Part shown: positions 29,431 through 42,433 of the stretch, piece by piece
Layout of the letters: each line of letters begins with the position of its first letter
How positions within the stretch are numbered: position 1 is the first letter of the stretch
Origin: Hyalella azteca
Lineage: Eukaryota > Arthropoda > Malacostraca > Amphipoda > Hyalellidae
Length of the DNA stretch: 64,000 bases
Reading direction: 5' to 3'
NCBI RefSeq assembly: GCF_000764305.2
Contig: NW_025935823.1
Span: 620,001 to 684,000 of the forward strand
The notes under the pieces: generated by a model
The model's input: the letters and a program-made list of their open reading frames with translations, nothing else
The model's database searches: none
Told to the model about the DNA's origin: nothing
Translations under genes and position numbers: made by a program

Positions 29431-31380
29431 AATTCTTAAATAATGAAAATACCTTGCAGCAGTAAATATCATTAATGATTTTTCACTTGACACAAGTTGT
29501 CAAATGTGTATTGGAGTCATTTATGCACAAAAAACTTGTCAAGAAGCTAGATACATTATACATTATATAGATACATTATACATTATAAGAAGCTAGATAC
29601 ATTATTATACATTATACATCCTACAACTACACAAACATCATCTATACAAACACCCTTAATCTATAAACACATCCTTCATCTATACAAACATCATCCTCAT
29701 CTCGTGACAAATGTATGACAATACAGGCTATGCAATCTGAATGTTTGCTTAAAACAGCCAGGGATATTTTTGCCGTTGGGTTAAAATAAAGTAAATACAA
29801 CACGAGAATTTACATGTTTAAGGAGAAATGGATACAAATGAGGAGTGTATGTGCAGAATTGACAGTTTAAACGTGATGGAGTGGAATTGTATGAGTTTAG
29901 TTGTATAGCAATTTATAGCTCAATCATGGATTCATGCAATCTAGCGCAATCGAGGTATGAATCAGGTAAAGCTGATATGAATCTACCCTAAGCAGATAAG
30001 GTATCTTGTATGAATCTTGTACCAACGCATGCAGGGAACTGGCAACTGATAACCACCACTACTTACGACACCGTAAAGCTACTTACGACGTCTTACCCTT
30101 GATACCCATCAATGTAGAACTAACGAGCTTAGTATTAAACTTGATATCTTGCTCCTCGTATAATGTATGATCTTTCTATGTCTCACGATCACCGTAGATC
30201 TTACGATCTGTCTATACCTTCCGATCGATAATCGTAGACCCAACGATCTGTCAATGCCTTACGATAATCGTAGACCTAATCTATCTATATCTTACGATAA
30301 CGTAACTTATAGATAGATTATGTCTCATACAACATACGCTATATTCGATCACGTGTTTCATTGCCGCCTCCAGACAGGAAATAGCCTGCGCGAAGCTGTG
30401 CATGCGAATGCGTATGAATGGCATCGCTTTCATGCAAGCGTCAAGCGTGTGTATAGAACGTATTAGTTGAATCATATGAATTTATCAATTAACTCGGATT
30501 AATGGAAGAAAATGAATTGTAGGATGTGTATTATGCTACTTAAATAAAAGCTCATAATTTGAAGCCTTTAAATGAAGCTTATAAATGTAAGGCTTTCAAT
30601 AAAACTTGTGAATTAAACTATGATCAATTTAATTATATAATATTTTGTTTCAACTAGATTATGAATAAATTAAATGGATTGAAGCGTATATATCAAAGCT
30701 TATGAATTGAAGCTCATGAACTTTAACGAATGGATCTAAGCGCACGAATTCACTGAAGTGTATGAATTGGAGAGAGCGTATGAATACAGGCGTATGAATT
30801 GCAGTGAGCGTATGAATACAGGCGTATGAATTGGACCGTACGCCTCCAATGAATTAATCAAAATAGCGACATCCGGCACCTGCGCTACTGCGTCAGCGCA
30901 GATGACGCGGGTAGTGCCAGAAACCGCCACCGGCTGCAACTTTTAACCGATATTTACGTTCAAATTGCGTTAATTATACCAGTTACGAGATAATCAGTGC
31001 ATGCTGCACGTGAAAAACTAACTTATAATTCAATGAAAAATACTAGAAAACACAAACTGTGCATTGAAAAGCTAAAAGCGTTCGTCGAAGTACAATGGTT
31101 TCCTTGGAAATGGAGTTGGCGTTCACGGAACAAGAGTGTCGAGCATTTAGCAGAAGACCTGTTACTGTCTCGTCAAATGAATGCATCTAGCAGGAATTTA
31201 GCAAGAGACTAGCGAGAAATTAGCGTGTGAGTCTAACAGGAAAGTTTTAAACTACGTATTTATTAGTTAGCTTAAATCTATTGTCAAGTGCTAATGGGAA
31301 TTTCTGGGGACGGAACATTTAGGTTTAGCAGCGCGGTTAAAATAGATCATTGATTAGGTGTCGCCTGTGACACGGAGGCG
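29431..31380. other. intergenic, no gene seen
   Basis: Upstream of the receptor. Short degenerate repeats occur: ACATTATACATTATA near 29550, CTTACGATAATCGTAGACC-type words at 30180-30310, and AGCGTATGAATACAGGCGTA at 30770-30835. A promoter for the receptor may lie here, but no core element is convincing. Confidence 0.45.
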
Positions 31381-31384
31381 GCAC

Positions 31385-31628
31385 CCGGGGTGTTGGACAT
31401 GTAACGCATGTTGCTGGTGTTGGACATGTAACGCATGTTGTAGGTGTTAGACATGTAACGCATGTTGCAGGTGTTGGACATGTAACGCATGTTGCAGGTG
31501 TTGGACATGTAACGCATGTTGCAGGTGTTGGACATGTAACGCATGTTGCGGGTGTTGGACATGTAACGCATGTTGCGGGTGTTGGACATGTAACGCATGT
31601 TGCGGGTGTTGGACATGTAACGCGTATT
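31385..31628. repeat. 26-bp minisatellite
   Basis: Nine copies of GGTGTTGGACATGTAACGCA followed by TGTTGC. Confidence 0.93.
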
Positions 31629-31751
31629 ACAACATGCAAAACAATGATGGTGTTGGAAATGATAATAAATGATGTCTTATCTTTAAGCGGAATCATACGA
31701 ATTTAAACATAATTCACCCAAAACACACACCAATGTATTTATTATTCACTG

Positions 31752-31892
31752 ACAACATCAATCAGTTAAACTTACTGTTATCAGTTAAACTTACTGTTAT
31801 CAGTTAAACTTACTATCAGTTAAACTTACTATTATCAGTTAAACTTACTGTTATCAGTTAAACTTACTGTTATCAGTTAAACTTACTGTAGA
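31752..31892. repeat. 19-bp minisatellite
   Basis: About eight copies of ATCAGTTAAACTTACTGTT. Confidence 0.92.
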
Positions 31893-32247
31893 CTCAGTCA
31901 AGACTCACCTGAGCTGTGGATGAGCTCAGCAAGCGATGTCACCTTCAGCTACTATCATTAATAAAAGTTTACTGAACACGCGAGTGTTCAACAATAAAAA
32001 TATACTGAACAACTAATGTTCAACAACAATAAATTAGTGAACAACGAGTGTTCAATAAGAATGTACTTTAAAGATGAACACACCAATTTTTTATATATAA
32101 TGAGATTCTTTGCAGATCTGAAATTTTACCTGAGAAAATAGTTAGAAAATTGGAAACTTTCATTTTTGAGCAACTATATAGAGATGTAGATGCGTATACG
32201 CGATCTATAGGATCCTAGTATCCTATAGAAGAAAATTAGGATTTCAG

Positions 32248-33119
32248 CCATGAATCAAACATGTCTGCCAACAGCCATGAGTCAAACATGTCTGCCAGCA
32301 GCCATGAGTCAATCATGTCTATCAGCAGCAATGCGTCAAACATGTCAGCCATCAGCCATGAGTCAAACATGTCTGTCAGCAGCCATGAGTCAAACATGTC
32401 TGCCAGCAGCCATGAGTCAAACATGTCAGCCAGCATCCATGAGTCAAACATGTCAGCCAGCAGCCATGAGTCAAACATGTCTGCCAGCAGCTATGAGTCA
32501 AACATGTCTGTCAGCAGCTATGAGTCAAACATGTCAGCCAACAGTCATGAGTCAAACATGTCTGCCAGCAGCCATGAGTCAAACATGTCTGCCAGCAGCC
32601 ATGAGTCAAACAAGTCAGCCAGCAGCCATGAGTCAAACATGCCAGCCAGGAGCCATGAGTCAAACATGTCAGCCAGCAGCCATGAGTCAAACATTTCTGC
32701 CAGCAGCCATGAGTCAAACATTTCTGCCAGCAGCCATGAGTCAAACATGTCTACCAGCAGCCACAAGTCAATCATGTCTGCCAGCAGCCATATGAGTCAA
32801 ACATGTCAGCCAGCAGCCATATGAGTCAAACATGTCAGCCAGCAGCCATGAGTCAAACATGTCAGCCAGCAGCCATGAGTCAAACATGTCAGCCAGCAGC
32901 CATGAGTCAAACATGTCAGCCAGCATCCATGAGTCAAACATGTCAGCCAGCAGCCATGAGTCAAACATGCCAGCCAGCAGCCATGAGTCAAACAAGCCAG
33001 CCAGCAGCCATGAGTCAAACATGTTTGCCAGCAGCCATGAGTCAATCATGTCTGCCAGCAGCCACGAGTCAAACATGTCTGCCAGCAGCCATGAGTCAAA
33101 CATGTCTGCCAGCAGCCAN
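32248..33119. repeat. 27-bp minisatellite, about 32 copies, ending at an N
   Basis: Unit CATGAGTCAAACATGTCTGC plus CAGCAGC. Since 27 is divisible by three, nonapeptide repeats appear in frames on both strands (SHESNMSAS, MSQTCLPAA, MFDSWLLAD). They lack flanking gene structure and are treated as non-coding. The array stops at an N, so its length is not reliable. Confidence 0.93.
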
Positions 33120-33280
33120 CATGGACATCTTTGCATCAGTCCATGGACTTCTATGCATCAGTCCGTGGACTTTTATGCATCAGTCCATGGACATCTTTGC
33201 ATCAGTCCATGGACTTCTATGCATCAGTCCATGGACTTCTATGCATCAGTCCATGGACTTCTATGCATCAGTCCAATGCA
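33120..33280. repeat. 22-bp minisatellite
   Basis: About seven copies of CATGGACTTCTATGCATCAG plus TC. It follows the N at 33119 directly. Confidence 0.9.
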
Positions 33281-33304
33281 TCACCACTACCTCCCCAAGA
33301 TCAT

Positions 33305-33475
33305 ACCTATATCACCTCACAACCACCATCATCACCCACTACCATCATCACCTCACAACCACCATCATCACCTCACAACCCCCATCATCACCTCACAACC
33401 ACCATCATCACCTCACAACCACCATCATCACCTCACAACCACCATCATCACCTCACTATCATCATCACCACCTCG
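33305..33475. repeat. 18-bp CACAACCACCATCATCAC repeat
   Basis: About nine copies of CTCACAACCACCATCATC. Confidence 0.9.
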
Positions 33476-33589
33476 CTATATTTACAACGCTGCCTAAATG
33501 AAAACCTTGAGCAGGCGCTCGCTTAAGGCCACCATCTTTGGTACGTAATAGGCGTTTCATTTGTACACATAGTTTTATATAATCTATTG

Positions 33590-34455
33590 CACATATAGTT
33601 AAATCTACTGTAAGCATAGGTTAGTTTATTGTACACGCAGTTTAGTCTATTGTACGGATATTTTCCTCTATGTACACGGTGTTTAGTTTATTGTACGAAT
33701 AGTTTAGTCTATGGCACATATAGTTTAGTCTATTGAGAGCATAAGTTAGTTTATTGTACACGCAGTTTAGTCTATTGTACGGATATTTTACTCTATGTAC
33801 ACGGTGTTTAGTTTATTGTATGAACAGTTTAATCTATTGCACGCATAGTTTAGTCTATTGTAGGCATAGTTTAGTCAATTACGCGCATAGTTTACAGTCT
33901 ATTATACGCATAGTTTATAGTCTATTATACGCAGAGTTTAGTCTATTATACGCATAATTTAGTCTATTGCACGCATAGTTTAGTCTATTATACGCATAGT
34001 TTAGTCTTTTATACGCATAGTTTAGTCTACTGTACGCATAGTTTGGTCTATTGTACGCATAGTTTAGTCTACTGTACGCATAGTTTAGTCTACTGTACGC
34101 ATAGTTTAGTCTAATGTACGCATAGTTTAGTATATTGGGCACATAGTTTATAGTCTATTTTACGCATATTTTAGTCTATTGCACACATAGTTTAGTCTAT
34201 TGCACACATAGTTTAGTCTATTGCACGCATAGTTTAGTCTATTGCACGCATAGTTTAGTCTATTGTACGCATAGTTTAGTCTATTGCACGCATAGTTTAG
34301 TCTATTGTGCACATAGTTTAAAGTTTATTGTGCGTATATTTTAGTCTATTTTATGAATATTTTGATCAATTTATACATAGTTTCATCAATTGTACACATA
34401 TTTCAGTCTATTGTATGCAAAGTTTAGTCTATTTTACAAATTGTTTAGTCTTAGG
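33590..34455. repeat. 21-bp minisatellite, about 40 copies
   Basis: Unit GCATAGTTTAGTCTATTGTA plus C. Copies diverge most at the array edges and are most alike in the middle. Confidence 0.93.
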
Positions 34456-35365
34456 ATGGCATCGGATCACTCCATGGAGCCTTATCTAGTGCAATGCCTG
34501 ACAGGCTGACACAATCGCTCCATGGAGCCTTATCTAGTGCAGAACCTCATCACTCCATGCAACCTTATCCAGTGCAGAACTTTATCACTCCATGGAGCGT
34601 AATCTAGTGCAGAACCTCATCACTCCATGGAGCCTAATCTAGTGCAGAACCTCATCACTCCATGGAGCCTAATCTAGTGCAGAACCTCATCACTCCATGG
34701 AGCCTTATCTAGTGCAGAACCTCATCACTCCATGCAACCTTATCCAGTGCAGAACTTTATCACTCCATGGAGCGTAATCTAGTGAAGAACTTCCATCACT
34801 CCACGGAGCCTAATCTAGTGCAGAACCTCATCACTCCATGGAGCCTTATCTAGTGCAGAACTTCATCACTCCATGGAGACTAATCTAGTGCAGAACTTTA
34901 CCACTCCATGCGGCCTAATCTAGTGCAAAACTTTATCACTCCATGGAGCCTAACCTAGTGCAGAACCTCATCACTCCATGGAGCCTTATCTAGTGCAGAA
35001 CCTCATCACTCCATGGAGCCTAACCTAGTGCAGAGCCTCATCACTCCATGGAGCTTAATTCACTGCAGAACCTCATCACTCCATGGAGCCTAATCTACTG
35101 CAGAACCAAATCACGCCATGGAGCCTAATCTAGTGCAGAACTTCATCACTCCATGGAGCCTAATCTAGTGCAGAACTTCATCACTCCATGGAGCCTAATC
35201 TAGTGCAGAACTTCATCACTCCATGGAGCCTAATCTACTGCAGAACCTCATCACTCCATGGAGCCTAATCTAGTGCAGAACCTCATCACTCCATGGAGCC
35301 TTATCTAATGCAGAACCTCATGACTCCATGGAGCCTTATCCAGCGCACAATCTGCTAGAACCACT
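34455..35365. repeat. 35-bp minisatellite, about 26 copies
   Basis: Unit TCACTCCATGGAGCCTAATC followed by TAGTGCAGAACCTCA. The repeat CCATGG is a palindrome in each copy. Confidence 0.93.
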
Positions 35366-37580
35366 CGCGGAAACCAACGAGCCTATCAAGGCAGACTTAT
35401 CTCTCCTAATTGCTTCTTTATCTTTCATTTCATTACATAAAGCCTAATTCATCTCGACAAAGTACAATAAGTTTTGTACATCAGTGCATGTACAATGAGT
35501 CTTGGGCTAGACGGGAGAGAGCTATTATATACTATATATACCTACTATATAGTACTATTCGTACTATAGATATTATAACACTAAGATACCATTTAATAAC
35601 ACTTGTAACGCTAAGTAGGTACAACAGAGTTCTCGTCAACCTTTTCCAACCGAGAACACTGAAGTTGTTCAACTGATCGTGTACAATTCAATTGGGTTGG
35701 GTTTCATGATGTAAGATGTACGTCGCAATGTTCATCCGAATAATCCGTATTGTGTGTGCACCAATTGATAAAGTCAAAGACTAACCGTGTAAGGCTGCAG
35801 TGATCACTGATCAACCGCGTACAGCGCATTGTCCAGTTATTGAACGTGATGCCCAGTTAGTAGAACTTTAAACACGACAGTTTAACACGTAAATTAGGAG
35901 GCAGATAAAAGTGTGTGCAGAGCAGTGAGCGATAGCTCACTCCTCTGCCGCTCAAATGTAAGTTGCACCGCCATGAACGTATTGATCAACAGCTGCAGCT
36001 TGCTCGTAGCAGGAAAAACGTCATCTAACTCCCTGAGGACGAGGGGTAGTGCGCACAGCCTCTAGGATAGCAAATTTATATATATTATCATGCTGAGTAC
36101 AAGCATGTGAGCTAAGATAAACAAAGAGTGGCACAGAGCAATGGCTGGTCGCAGAAGCTAAGCCTTTACAGCCAGTTTGCCTAACAGTTCCTGCAACCTT
36201 CAGCCACACTCAGCCAGTTTTGTCTTGCAAGTTTCTTGGCACCTGAACCTACACAAATCGAGAAACCTGCACTCGTAAAGAATTCATTTTACTGTTATAA
36301 ACAAAATCAGAAATTGTATATAGCTGCTTTAATTTCACACTGTCTGTCCTAACACGAAAGGCCGATTTATCTGATGAGTACAACGCGGTAACACCTCACA
36401 CTTCCGCGTCTGCAGGGCAACTGATTCTGATTCGGCCGACCTCTAGCAACAACTTGGATGCCAAAGATATCTTCCCATCTCGGATGGATTTTTCATGGTG
36501 TCACTTCATAAAAGGCACTGAAGTGCATCTCATTGTGTTGACATTTAGCACAGCAAGCTCCAAAACAAGCTCCATATTTGGCATATGATTGCTGCCAAAC
36601 ACAAGGTTTATAATATAAAGATAGCTGTGTTCCAAACGTTCATTGATAACTAGAAAGTTTCTTTTCTGCAATATTTATCCAAATCTCAGAAATTTGTAAA
36701 CGATTGACGCATGCCCACAGCTACGCATACGCAATGTGGTTTAAATTTTATTTCGAACACATTTATAATTGTAGATTGATATTTATCATTTTATCCATAT
36801 GAATTTTCCTTTAAAAGAAGATGACGCTTAATTAAAATACTTATGGACAAGCAAACCATGTGGCTCAAGGAGCTATGGAAGGACTTTCTAGGAACCAGCA
36901 GTCCGACACTTCGGTGCCCATCTCGCAGCGACGATTCTGCAGATAACTGGTTTCTCTTCTTAAAATGATCCTGTTCGCCTGGATGTAATCACAAATTCCA
37001 TTAGCGAATGTCAAAGCTAACTTTTATAACGTTGGCGTTCCATTAGCAATAATTTTCCATTATTTTCACTAAAAGTAAATAATATCAATGGTATAACGGG
37101 TGACCAATGGAAGATGAATCTCGTTTATTGGTTTATATTAGCAAATGAGGTCTAGGCTAGGGTTGCTAGTTAAAATAAAAAATGTCTGGCTCGAGAAATT
37201 GCCTCACAAGTGTTGATGTATTGATCCAATAGAATCTATTCTCCTCTAGCTCGAAAATAAGCTAAGAAAAATTAGTAATTCCAAAACTATAAACCAAATA
37301 AGTAGTTAATAAATGAATAAGTAGGATTATTTTTCATCTCTGATTCACCGCTGTACAAGTATTTCATCATTAATTATTCTATATGGTGTCTATATCCCCA
37401 TCTTACTTTCTTAAAAATATTATCTGGGCCTATACTTTCAAAAAAGTTAAGAGATCGTAAGTTCATCAGCCAATCATTGACGGCCTTTCAAGCAAAATCC
37501 ACCAATCATAGACAAGAAAATAGAGCGTAAGTACTTACGTTCAATTAGCGAGTTATTAATTTAAAGAATATTTAATTTAC
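35366..37580. other. intergenic, no gene seen
   Basis: Mostly unique sequence with short ORFs and no supported exon. Confidence 0.45.
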
Positions 37581-37591
37581 TACCTTTTGAA

Positions 37592-37649
37592 CAGCAATGC
37601 CCTGGCATGTGCTCCTGCAGAACGCTTCCTTGTTCCCCCACAAGGACCC
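37592..37649 (+). CDS. isolated exon-like island (orphan)
   Basis: A GC-rich island with acceptor-like TTTTGAACAG and a strong donor CCTA|GTAAGT is embedded in AT-rich DNA. One frame reads QCPGMCSCRTLPC, which has the CPxxCxC spacing seen at leucine-rich-repeat N-caps. Another begins MPWHVLLQNASLFPH. No partner exon with matching phase was found nearby, so it could be an exon of a gene with very long introns, an untranslated exon, or chance. Confidence 0.25.
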
Positions 37650-37824
37650 TAGTAAGTATATTCGTGTACGTTTCTCTAGAGTGTTTGTGTGTGTGATTTC
37701 ATTTGCATGTATGTGTAGATGTGTGTATGTACATGTAAGTGTGTGTGCGTGTACATGTGTGAATGATCGACTTTATATAGAGAATAAATTGTTACCATGA
37801 CAACCACGATAGGGTTAAACTCTC

Positions 37825-38100
37825 ATGTGTTTGTTGTTGTAATGTGTTTATTATAGTGATGTGTTTGTTATTGTGATGTGTTTGTTGTGGTGATGTGTTT
37901 GTTATTGTGATGTGTTTGTTGCAGTGATGTGTTTGTTGCAGTGATGTGTTTGCTGTAGTGATGTGTTTGTTGTAGTGATGTGTTTGCTGTAGTGATGTGT
38001 TTGTTGCAGTGATGTGTTTGCTGTAGTGATGTGTTTGCTGTAGTGATGTGTTTGTTGCAGTGATGTGTTTGTTGTAGTGATGTGTTTGTTGTAGTGATGA
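37825..38100. repeat. 17-bp minisatellite
   Basis: About 16 copies of GTGATGTGTTTGTTGTA. Confidence 0.92.
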
Positions 38101-38282
38101 TGTTCACCATCGAACTCACTCACCATGTTCACCATCGAACTCACTCACCATGTTCACCATCGAACTCTCTCACCATGTTCACCATCGAACACACGCACCA
38201 TGTTCACCATCTAACTCACGCACCATGTTCACCATCGAGTTCACTCACCATGTTCACCATCGAACTCGCTCACCAAACGCCA
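38100..38282. repeat. 25-bp minisatellite
   Basis: Seven copies of TGTTCACCATCGAACTCACT followed by CACCA. It joins the previous array without a gap. Confidence 0.92.
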
Positions 38283-38399
38283 TCAACAAACGTACGACCC
38301 TCGTAAAAACTTTTGTACATTCAGCGCCAAACTTAATTTAAAGTTACAAGCAAACTTAGTCGTAAAGTTCACACCTCTGCCTCAGTCAGGTAATGATCT

Positions 38400-38955
38400 G
38401 GGAAGTCGGAGTTGGACTTCGATCATACACGTTAGAGTTCTAGTTCGATCGAACAAGTTGAAGTTGGAGTTCGATCGAACAAGTTATAGTTGAAGTTCGA
38501 TCATGCACACACGTTAGAGTTGAAGTTCGATCGCACACGTTAGAGTTGAAGTTCGATCTCACACGTTAGATTTAAAGTTCGATCTCACAAGTTGAGGTTG
38601 AAGTTGGAGTTTGGTTGAATAAGTTCTAGTTCAATCTCACAAGTTGAAGTTGGAGTTCGATCGAACAAGTTAGAGTTGAAGTTCGATCACACACGTTAGA
38701 GTTGAAGTTCGATCACACACGTTAGATTTGAAGTTCAATCTCACAAGTTGAGGTTGAAGTTGGAGTTTGGTTGAATAAGTTATAGTTCAATCTCACAAGT
38801 TGAAGTTGGAGTACGATCGAACAAGTTAGAGTTGAAGTTCGATCACACACGTTAGAGTTGGAGTTCGATCACACAAGTTAGAGTTGAAGTTCGATCACAC
38901 AAGTTGGAGTTTGATCACACAAGTTGGAGTTTGACCACACAAGTTGGAGTTGGAG
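38400..38955. repeat. 25-30-bp GTTCGATC minisatellite with higher-order structure
   Basis: About 19 copies of AGTTAGAGTTGAAGTTCGAT with ACACAC or GAACA linkers. A block from AGTTGAGGTTGAAGTTGGAG to AAGTT occurs twice about 170 bp apart, so a longer segment was duplicated after the short unit expanded. Confidence 0.9.
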
Positions 38956-40200
38956 TTTGTAATAATATTGTAATAATTCCAGCAGTCGATCAGTTCATCG
39001 TCAACGCAATTTTTAATGTAAATTATCATTGTAATTCAAAATGCGGATAAAATTTGTAATTACAACTGTCAACCATTATTGCAATTCGGGCTGTCAGTAA
39101 TCACCTTAATTCCAACATTAAATAAATATTGTTATTTCAATTGTCAATTACAATATTAATTCAAATTTTTTATATATATATATATTGCAATGCGAGCTTT
39201 TAAGAATCATGATAATTTGCAAATATAAACAAAAAACTGTTTATAGTAGTTTTAATTTCAACTATCAATCATCTCGGAGGGTTATGATAGTTTCCCAAAA
39301 TAAAGCTGACATTTGCTAGTAAATATATACTCATGAAAATAAACGCAGCAATTGTCTTGCGTGTGAAACTGAATATTTCAGTATTTCAGACCTGTTGACT
39401 TGCCTTGTATATTGTGTATGTAATGTCACCAAGACAATACAAATGAGTCGAGTTAAACGAACGCGTCATTCAAAACGAAAGTAAAATACACAAAGCAATA
39501 AAGCATGAACATTCAAAATAAAATTTGAAATTAGAAAGGGAAATACATAACGCAAGCAATAAAGCATGATCAGTGAAAACAAAATTTGAAATTGGAAAGG
39601 AATTTCAGAGCGTGACTGAAGCGAGTTTATCCTTTCAAGTCTCACCATCGTTGCCGTCCCAGTGGCCACGAACAAAGAACATTGAAGCTTCTTCCAGGTC
39701 TTGAGCTACATTTTTTTCTCAGAGCTATTTATAATGTTGCTCTTATTTGTAGTAATTCTTCAAATTGCTTTTATTTGTACAAATTTTTTAGGCTTCTTTT
39801 ATTTGTAAAATTTTTTTAGGATTTTTATTTGTAGTAATCTAAAGGCTGTTTCTAAGGGAACTCAGTTAGTGCTTGGTCACGGTCGTCACGGTTCCCACCG
39901 CAGGACTGCTCAATGGCCGCAAATTAAATGTGTAACTTGGAAGTCCTTTTCCACGGCAGATTTTTGTTGAACAGTTCACGCGTGATGAAGATTGGAGGCA
40001 GGAGCAGCTTTGTTAGGATTCCTACGCGTCTTGTCTTGAATTTATACCAATTTTTTTCGTCCTGTATTTTGTCCTTATCTTTCATCGTCAGCGCGGGCGC
40101 TTTCAGCGCTAATTGAATTTAGAGGCAAAGGCTTTCTTTATTGAGACCTCACGCCTGAGCCGCTTAGGCCTACACCGGCCTGACAACGGCGTGCCTAGAG
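38956..40200. other. intergenic, no gene seen
   Basis: AT-rich. Two related blocks at 39455-39600 (AAAATACACAAAGCAATAAA and AAATACATAACGCAAGCAAT) form a local duplication. A minus-strand exon-like stretch ending ACGATG|GTGAGA at about 39652 has no partner. Confidence 0.4.
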
Positions 40201-40214
40201 TTCCTAACTCAACA

Positions 40215-40555
40215 GTGTTCCTTACTCAACAGTGTTCCTCACACACTAATGTTCTCCTCTCACTAGTGTTCTCCACTCACTAGTGTTCTCCACTCACTAT
40301 AGTGTTCTCCTCTCACTGGTGTTCTCCACTCACTGGTGTTCTCCACTCACTGGTGTTCTCCACTCACTGGTGTTCTCCACTCACTAGTGTTCTCCTCTCA
40401 CTAGTGTTCTCCACTCACTAGTCTTCTCCACTCACTAGTGTTCTCCACTCACTAGTGTTCTCCTCTCACTAGTGTTCTCCACTCACTAGTAATCTCCACT
40501 CACTAGTTCTCCACTCACTGGTGTTTTCCACTCACTAGTGTTCTCAACCGACTGA
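40215..40555. repeat. 17-bp minisatellite
   Basis: About 20 copies of CTCACTAGTGTTCTCCA. Confidence 0.93.
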
Positions 40556-41837
40556 TTTCCCCTAGTGCTGATAATGAACGATTGGTATTTGTTTTATCAG
40601 TTAATCGAAATAATCGTTCCCTTATAATCATATAATGCATGATTTCGTCTTAATCATTTCGTCGTTTAATATCATAATCATGAAGACGGCTGAAAATGAT
40701 TTACACTTACGTTCACAATCTTAAAATTTAAGCGATGAGACACACGAATTTATTTGGATGATGTTTTGAAATGCTTAAGAGGCCCGTGGACGCGCTCAGC
40801 CGAGATAGTAGCTTACGGAGTTTTATAACTATTTTGAACTGCAATAACTCCCCTCATAAATAAGATACAAGTCTGAAATTTGGAATGCTGTCCTGGCTAA
40901 TTATTTTCAATATGCAGGCATTAGGATAAATTATGTAAACTTTTTATTTCAACTGTTATCAGGGAGGATAAAATTATGCACCCCGATGTTCCTATAGCGT
41001 GTGTCTTTTCTAGCATTTTCTCGATATACGGCGGTTTAACTATTTATTCTTCATTGATCGCTACCCCAAACATTTCTGAATTATTATTCTAGTATTAGAT
41101 ATATGCTTTAGAAGCCCAAAGGTAGGTGAAGATGCGCATGACCTGAATGCGTTTTGATACAGCAGTTAATTATCATCATATATGCTCCAGGTATTGATTA
41201 CTTGAACGTACTAACCGCTCGCTAACATGCTACAACCCTTGAGCATTGTGATGTTATTGAGGCTATTGATTTTAGGACGTGAATTATCTTGCACCTACTT
41301 TGTTCTTCACAAGTTATTGAGATATATAATGATGTCTATGCTATATTTTAGGACAAGATTGCTTGGCGAAATGTTGATTATACTTTTCTATATATACCAG
41401 ATTGAAATTATATTCCACTGTTCCCTTAACCTAGTTTCCTTGGCCAATTGTGATAATTACACATCACGGATAATTGAATGTGAAGACATCTGCCGATGGC
41501 ACGTAACCGATGTGTTGGCAATGCTATAGTTGGTACAATTCTTAAATCTGAATTGTACATGTGGTATTATTAGACCTCAATTGGATAGGTATTATAATAG
41601 CTTAGTTTGTGCTAGATTATGTATTTCTTACCGCGTATTTAGTAATTCAGACTCCTGGCAGCTATTGTCAGTTTTAAATGTAATGATTAAGTTGAAAAAA
41701 AATATAAATTTTGACTCCAACTTGTAGGGCACGTTGGAGCTGATGTGAATGATGGAACTGGAGTCGCGTCATCTATCGTGCAGTGATCACAAATTCTTGG
41801 ATCAAGACGCAAGAATTCATCTCGGAACCTTTGGGGC
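40556..41837. other. intergenic, no gene seen
   Basis: Unique sequence. The 100-residue plus-strand open frame at 41227-41529 is hydrophobic but has no family resemblance or splice context. Confidence 0.45.
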
Positions 41838-42075
41838 AGGGTGACCCAGTGGTTAAAGTTCAGATAACCAAGATTGGCGCAGAGAGGCGCGGGTTCGATC
41901 CCAGCTCCGTGCCCAGTTTCTGGTCAGAAACTGGCGAGGAGGCCGGGCGGTTAAGCACAGCAGAATTGTAGCAGTGCGTTGCGAGTTCGAAACCTCAAAA
42001 TGCTGTGAATATTCTGCGATGTTAAGAATCGGTGACAGGCCTACGGCCTAATAAACGCTGAAACCGCTATTATTT
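41838..42075 (+). mobile_element. tRNA-derived SINE, composite head, LINE-like tail
   Basis: The first promoter has an A-box-like GGTGACCCAGTGGTTAAAG and a B-box GGGTTCGATCCC at about 41890. A second tRNA-like unit follows, with GGGCGGTTAAGC and GAGTTCGAAACC at about 41980. The tail AAGAATCGGTGACAGGCCTA plus CGGCCTA resembles the LINE tails of this window (AATCGGCAACAGGCC near 43000). It ends in a TTATTTATTTAT-type tract. The tail match suggests mobilisation by that LINE. Confidence 0.75.
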
Positions 42076-42407
42076 ATTTATTATAAAACATTTTGACCAA
42101 GCGGGTACGGGCGTTAACTGTGTAGTTAACCAAGTACTCGTATTTCCAGCTAAACTCAAACGAAAAATGATTGAGGCATTTCGCTTTTTGAGTGGTCATC
42201 GCAAACCACACATTTGTTAACTTCTAATCCTATTTCAAATTTATTGCAGTCATTAAACGACTGAACGGGTCGCGACTAATCTTAACGCCTTTTACCCCAA
42301 CGAATCCGATGTCTTGCATCGCTGCCGCGTCACAAACGTTTGTGCCGCCACCATCTTTGCTGCTCACCTCAGTGTCGTCTCCGATGTTACCTTCAGTGCC
42401 GTCCTCA

Positions 42408-42433
42408 ACAGTTCAATCAATTGATTGAACTGT
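42408..42433. other. perfect 26-nt palindrome
   Basis: The sequence centres on CAATCAATTGATTG and is identical to its reverse complement over 26 nt with no loop. No terminator function is implied. Confidence 0.9.

Noticed and set aside
32236..33136. Long open frames on both strands with nonapeptide repeats (SHESNMSAS, MFDSWLLAD)
   Set aside because: The 27-bp unit is divisible by three and free of stops in several frames, so open frames arise automatically. There are no splice sites, start context or flanking coding sequence.
41227..41529. 100-residue hydrophobic plus-strand ORF
   Set aside because: It has no family resemblance, repeats or splice context, and AT-rich DNA of this length yields such frames by chance.
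41838..41910. tRNA gene
   Set aside because: A and B boxes are present, but no cloverleaf could be folded, and the sequence continues into a LINE-like tail as in a SINE.
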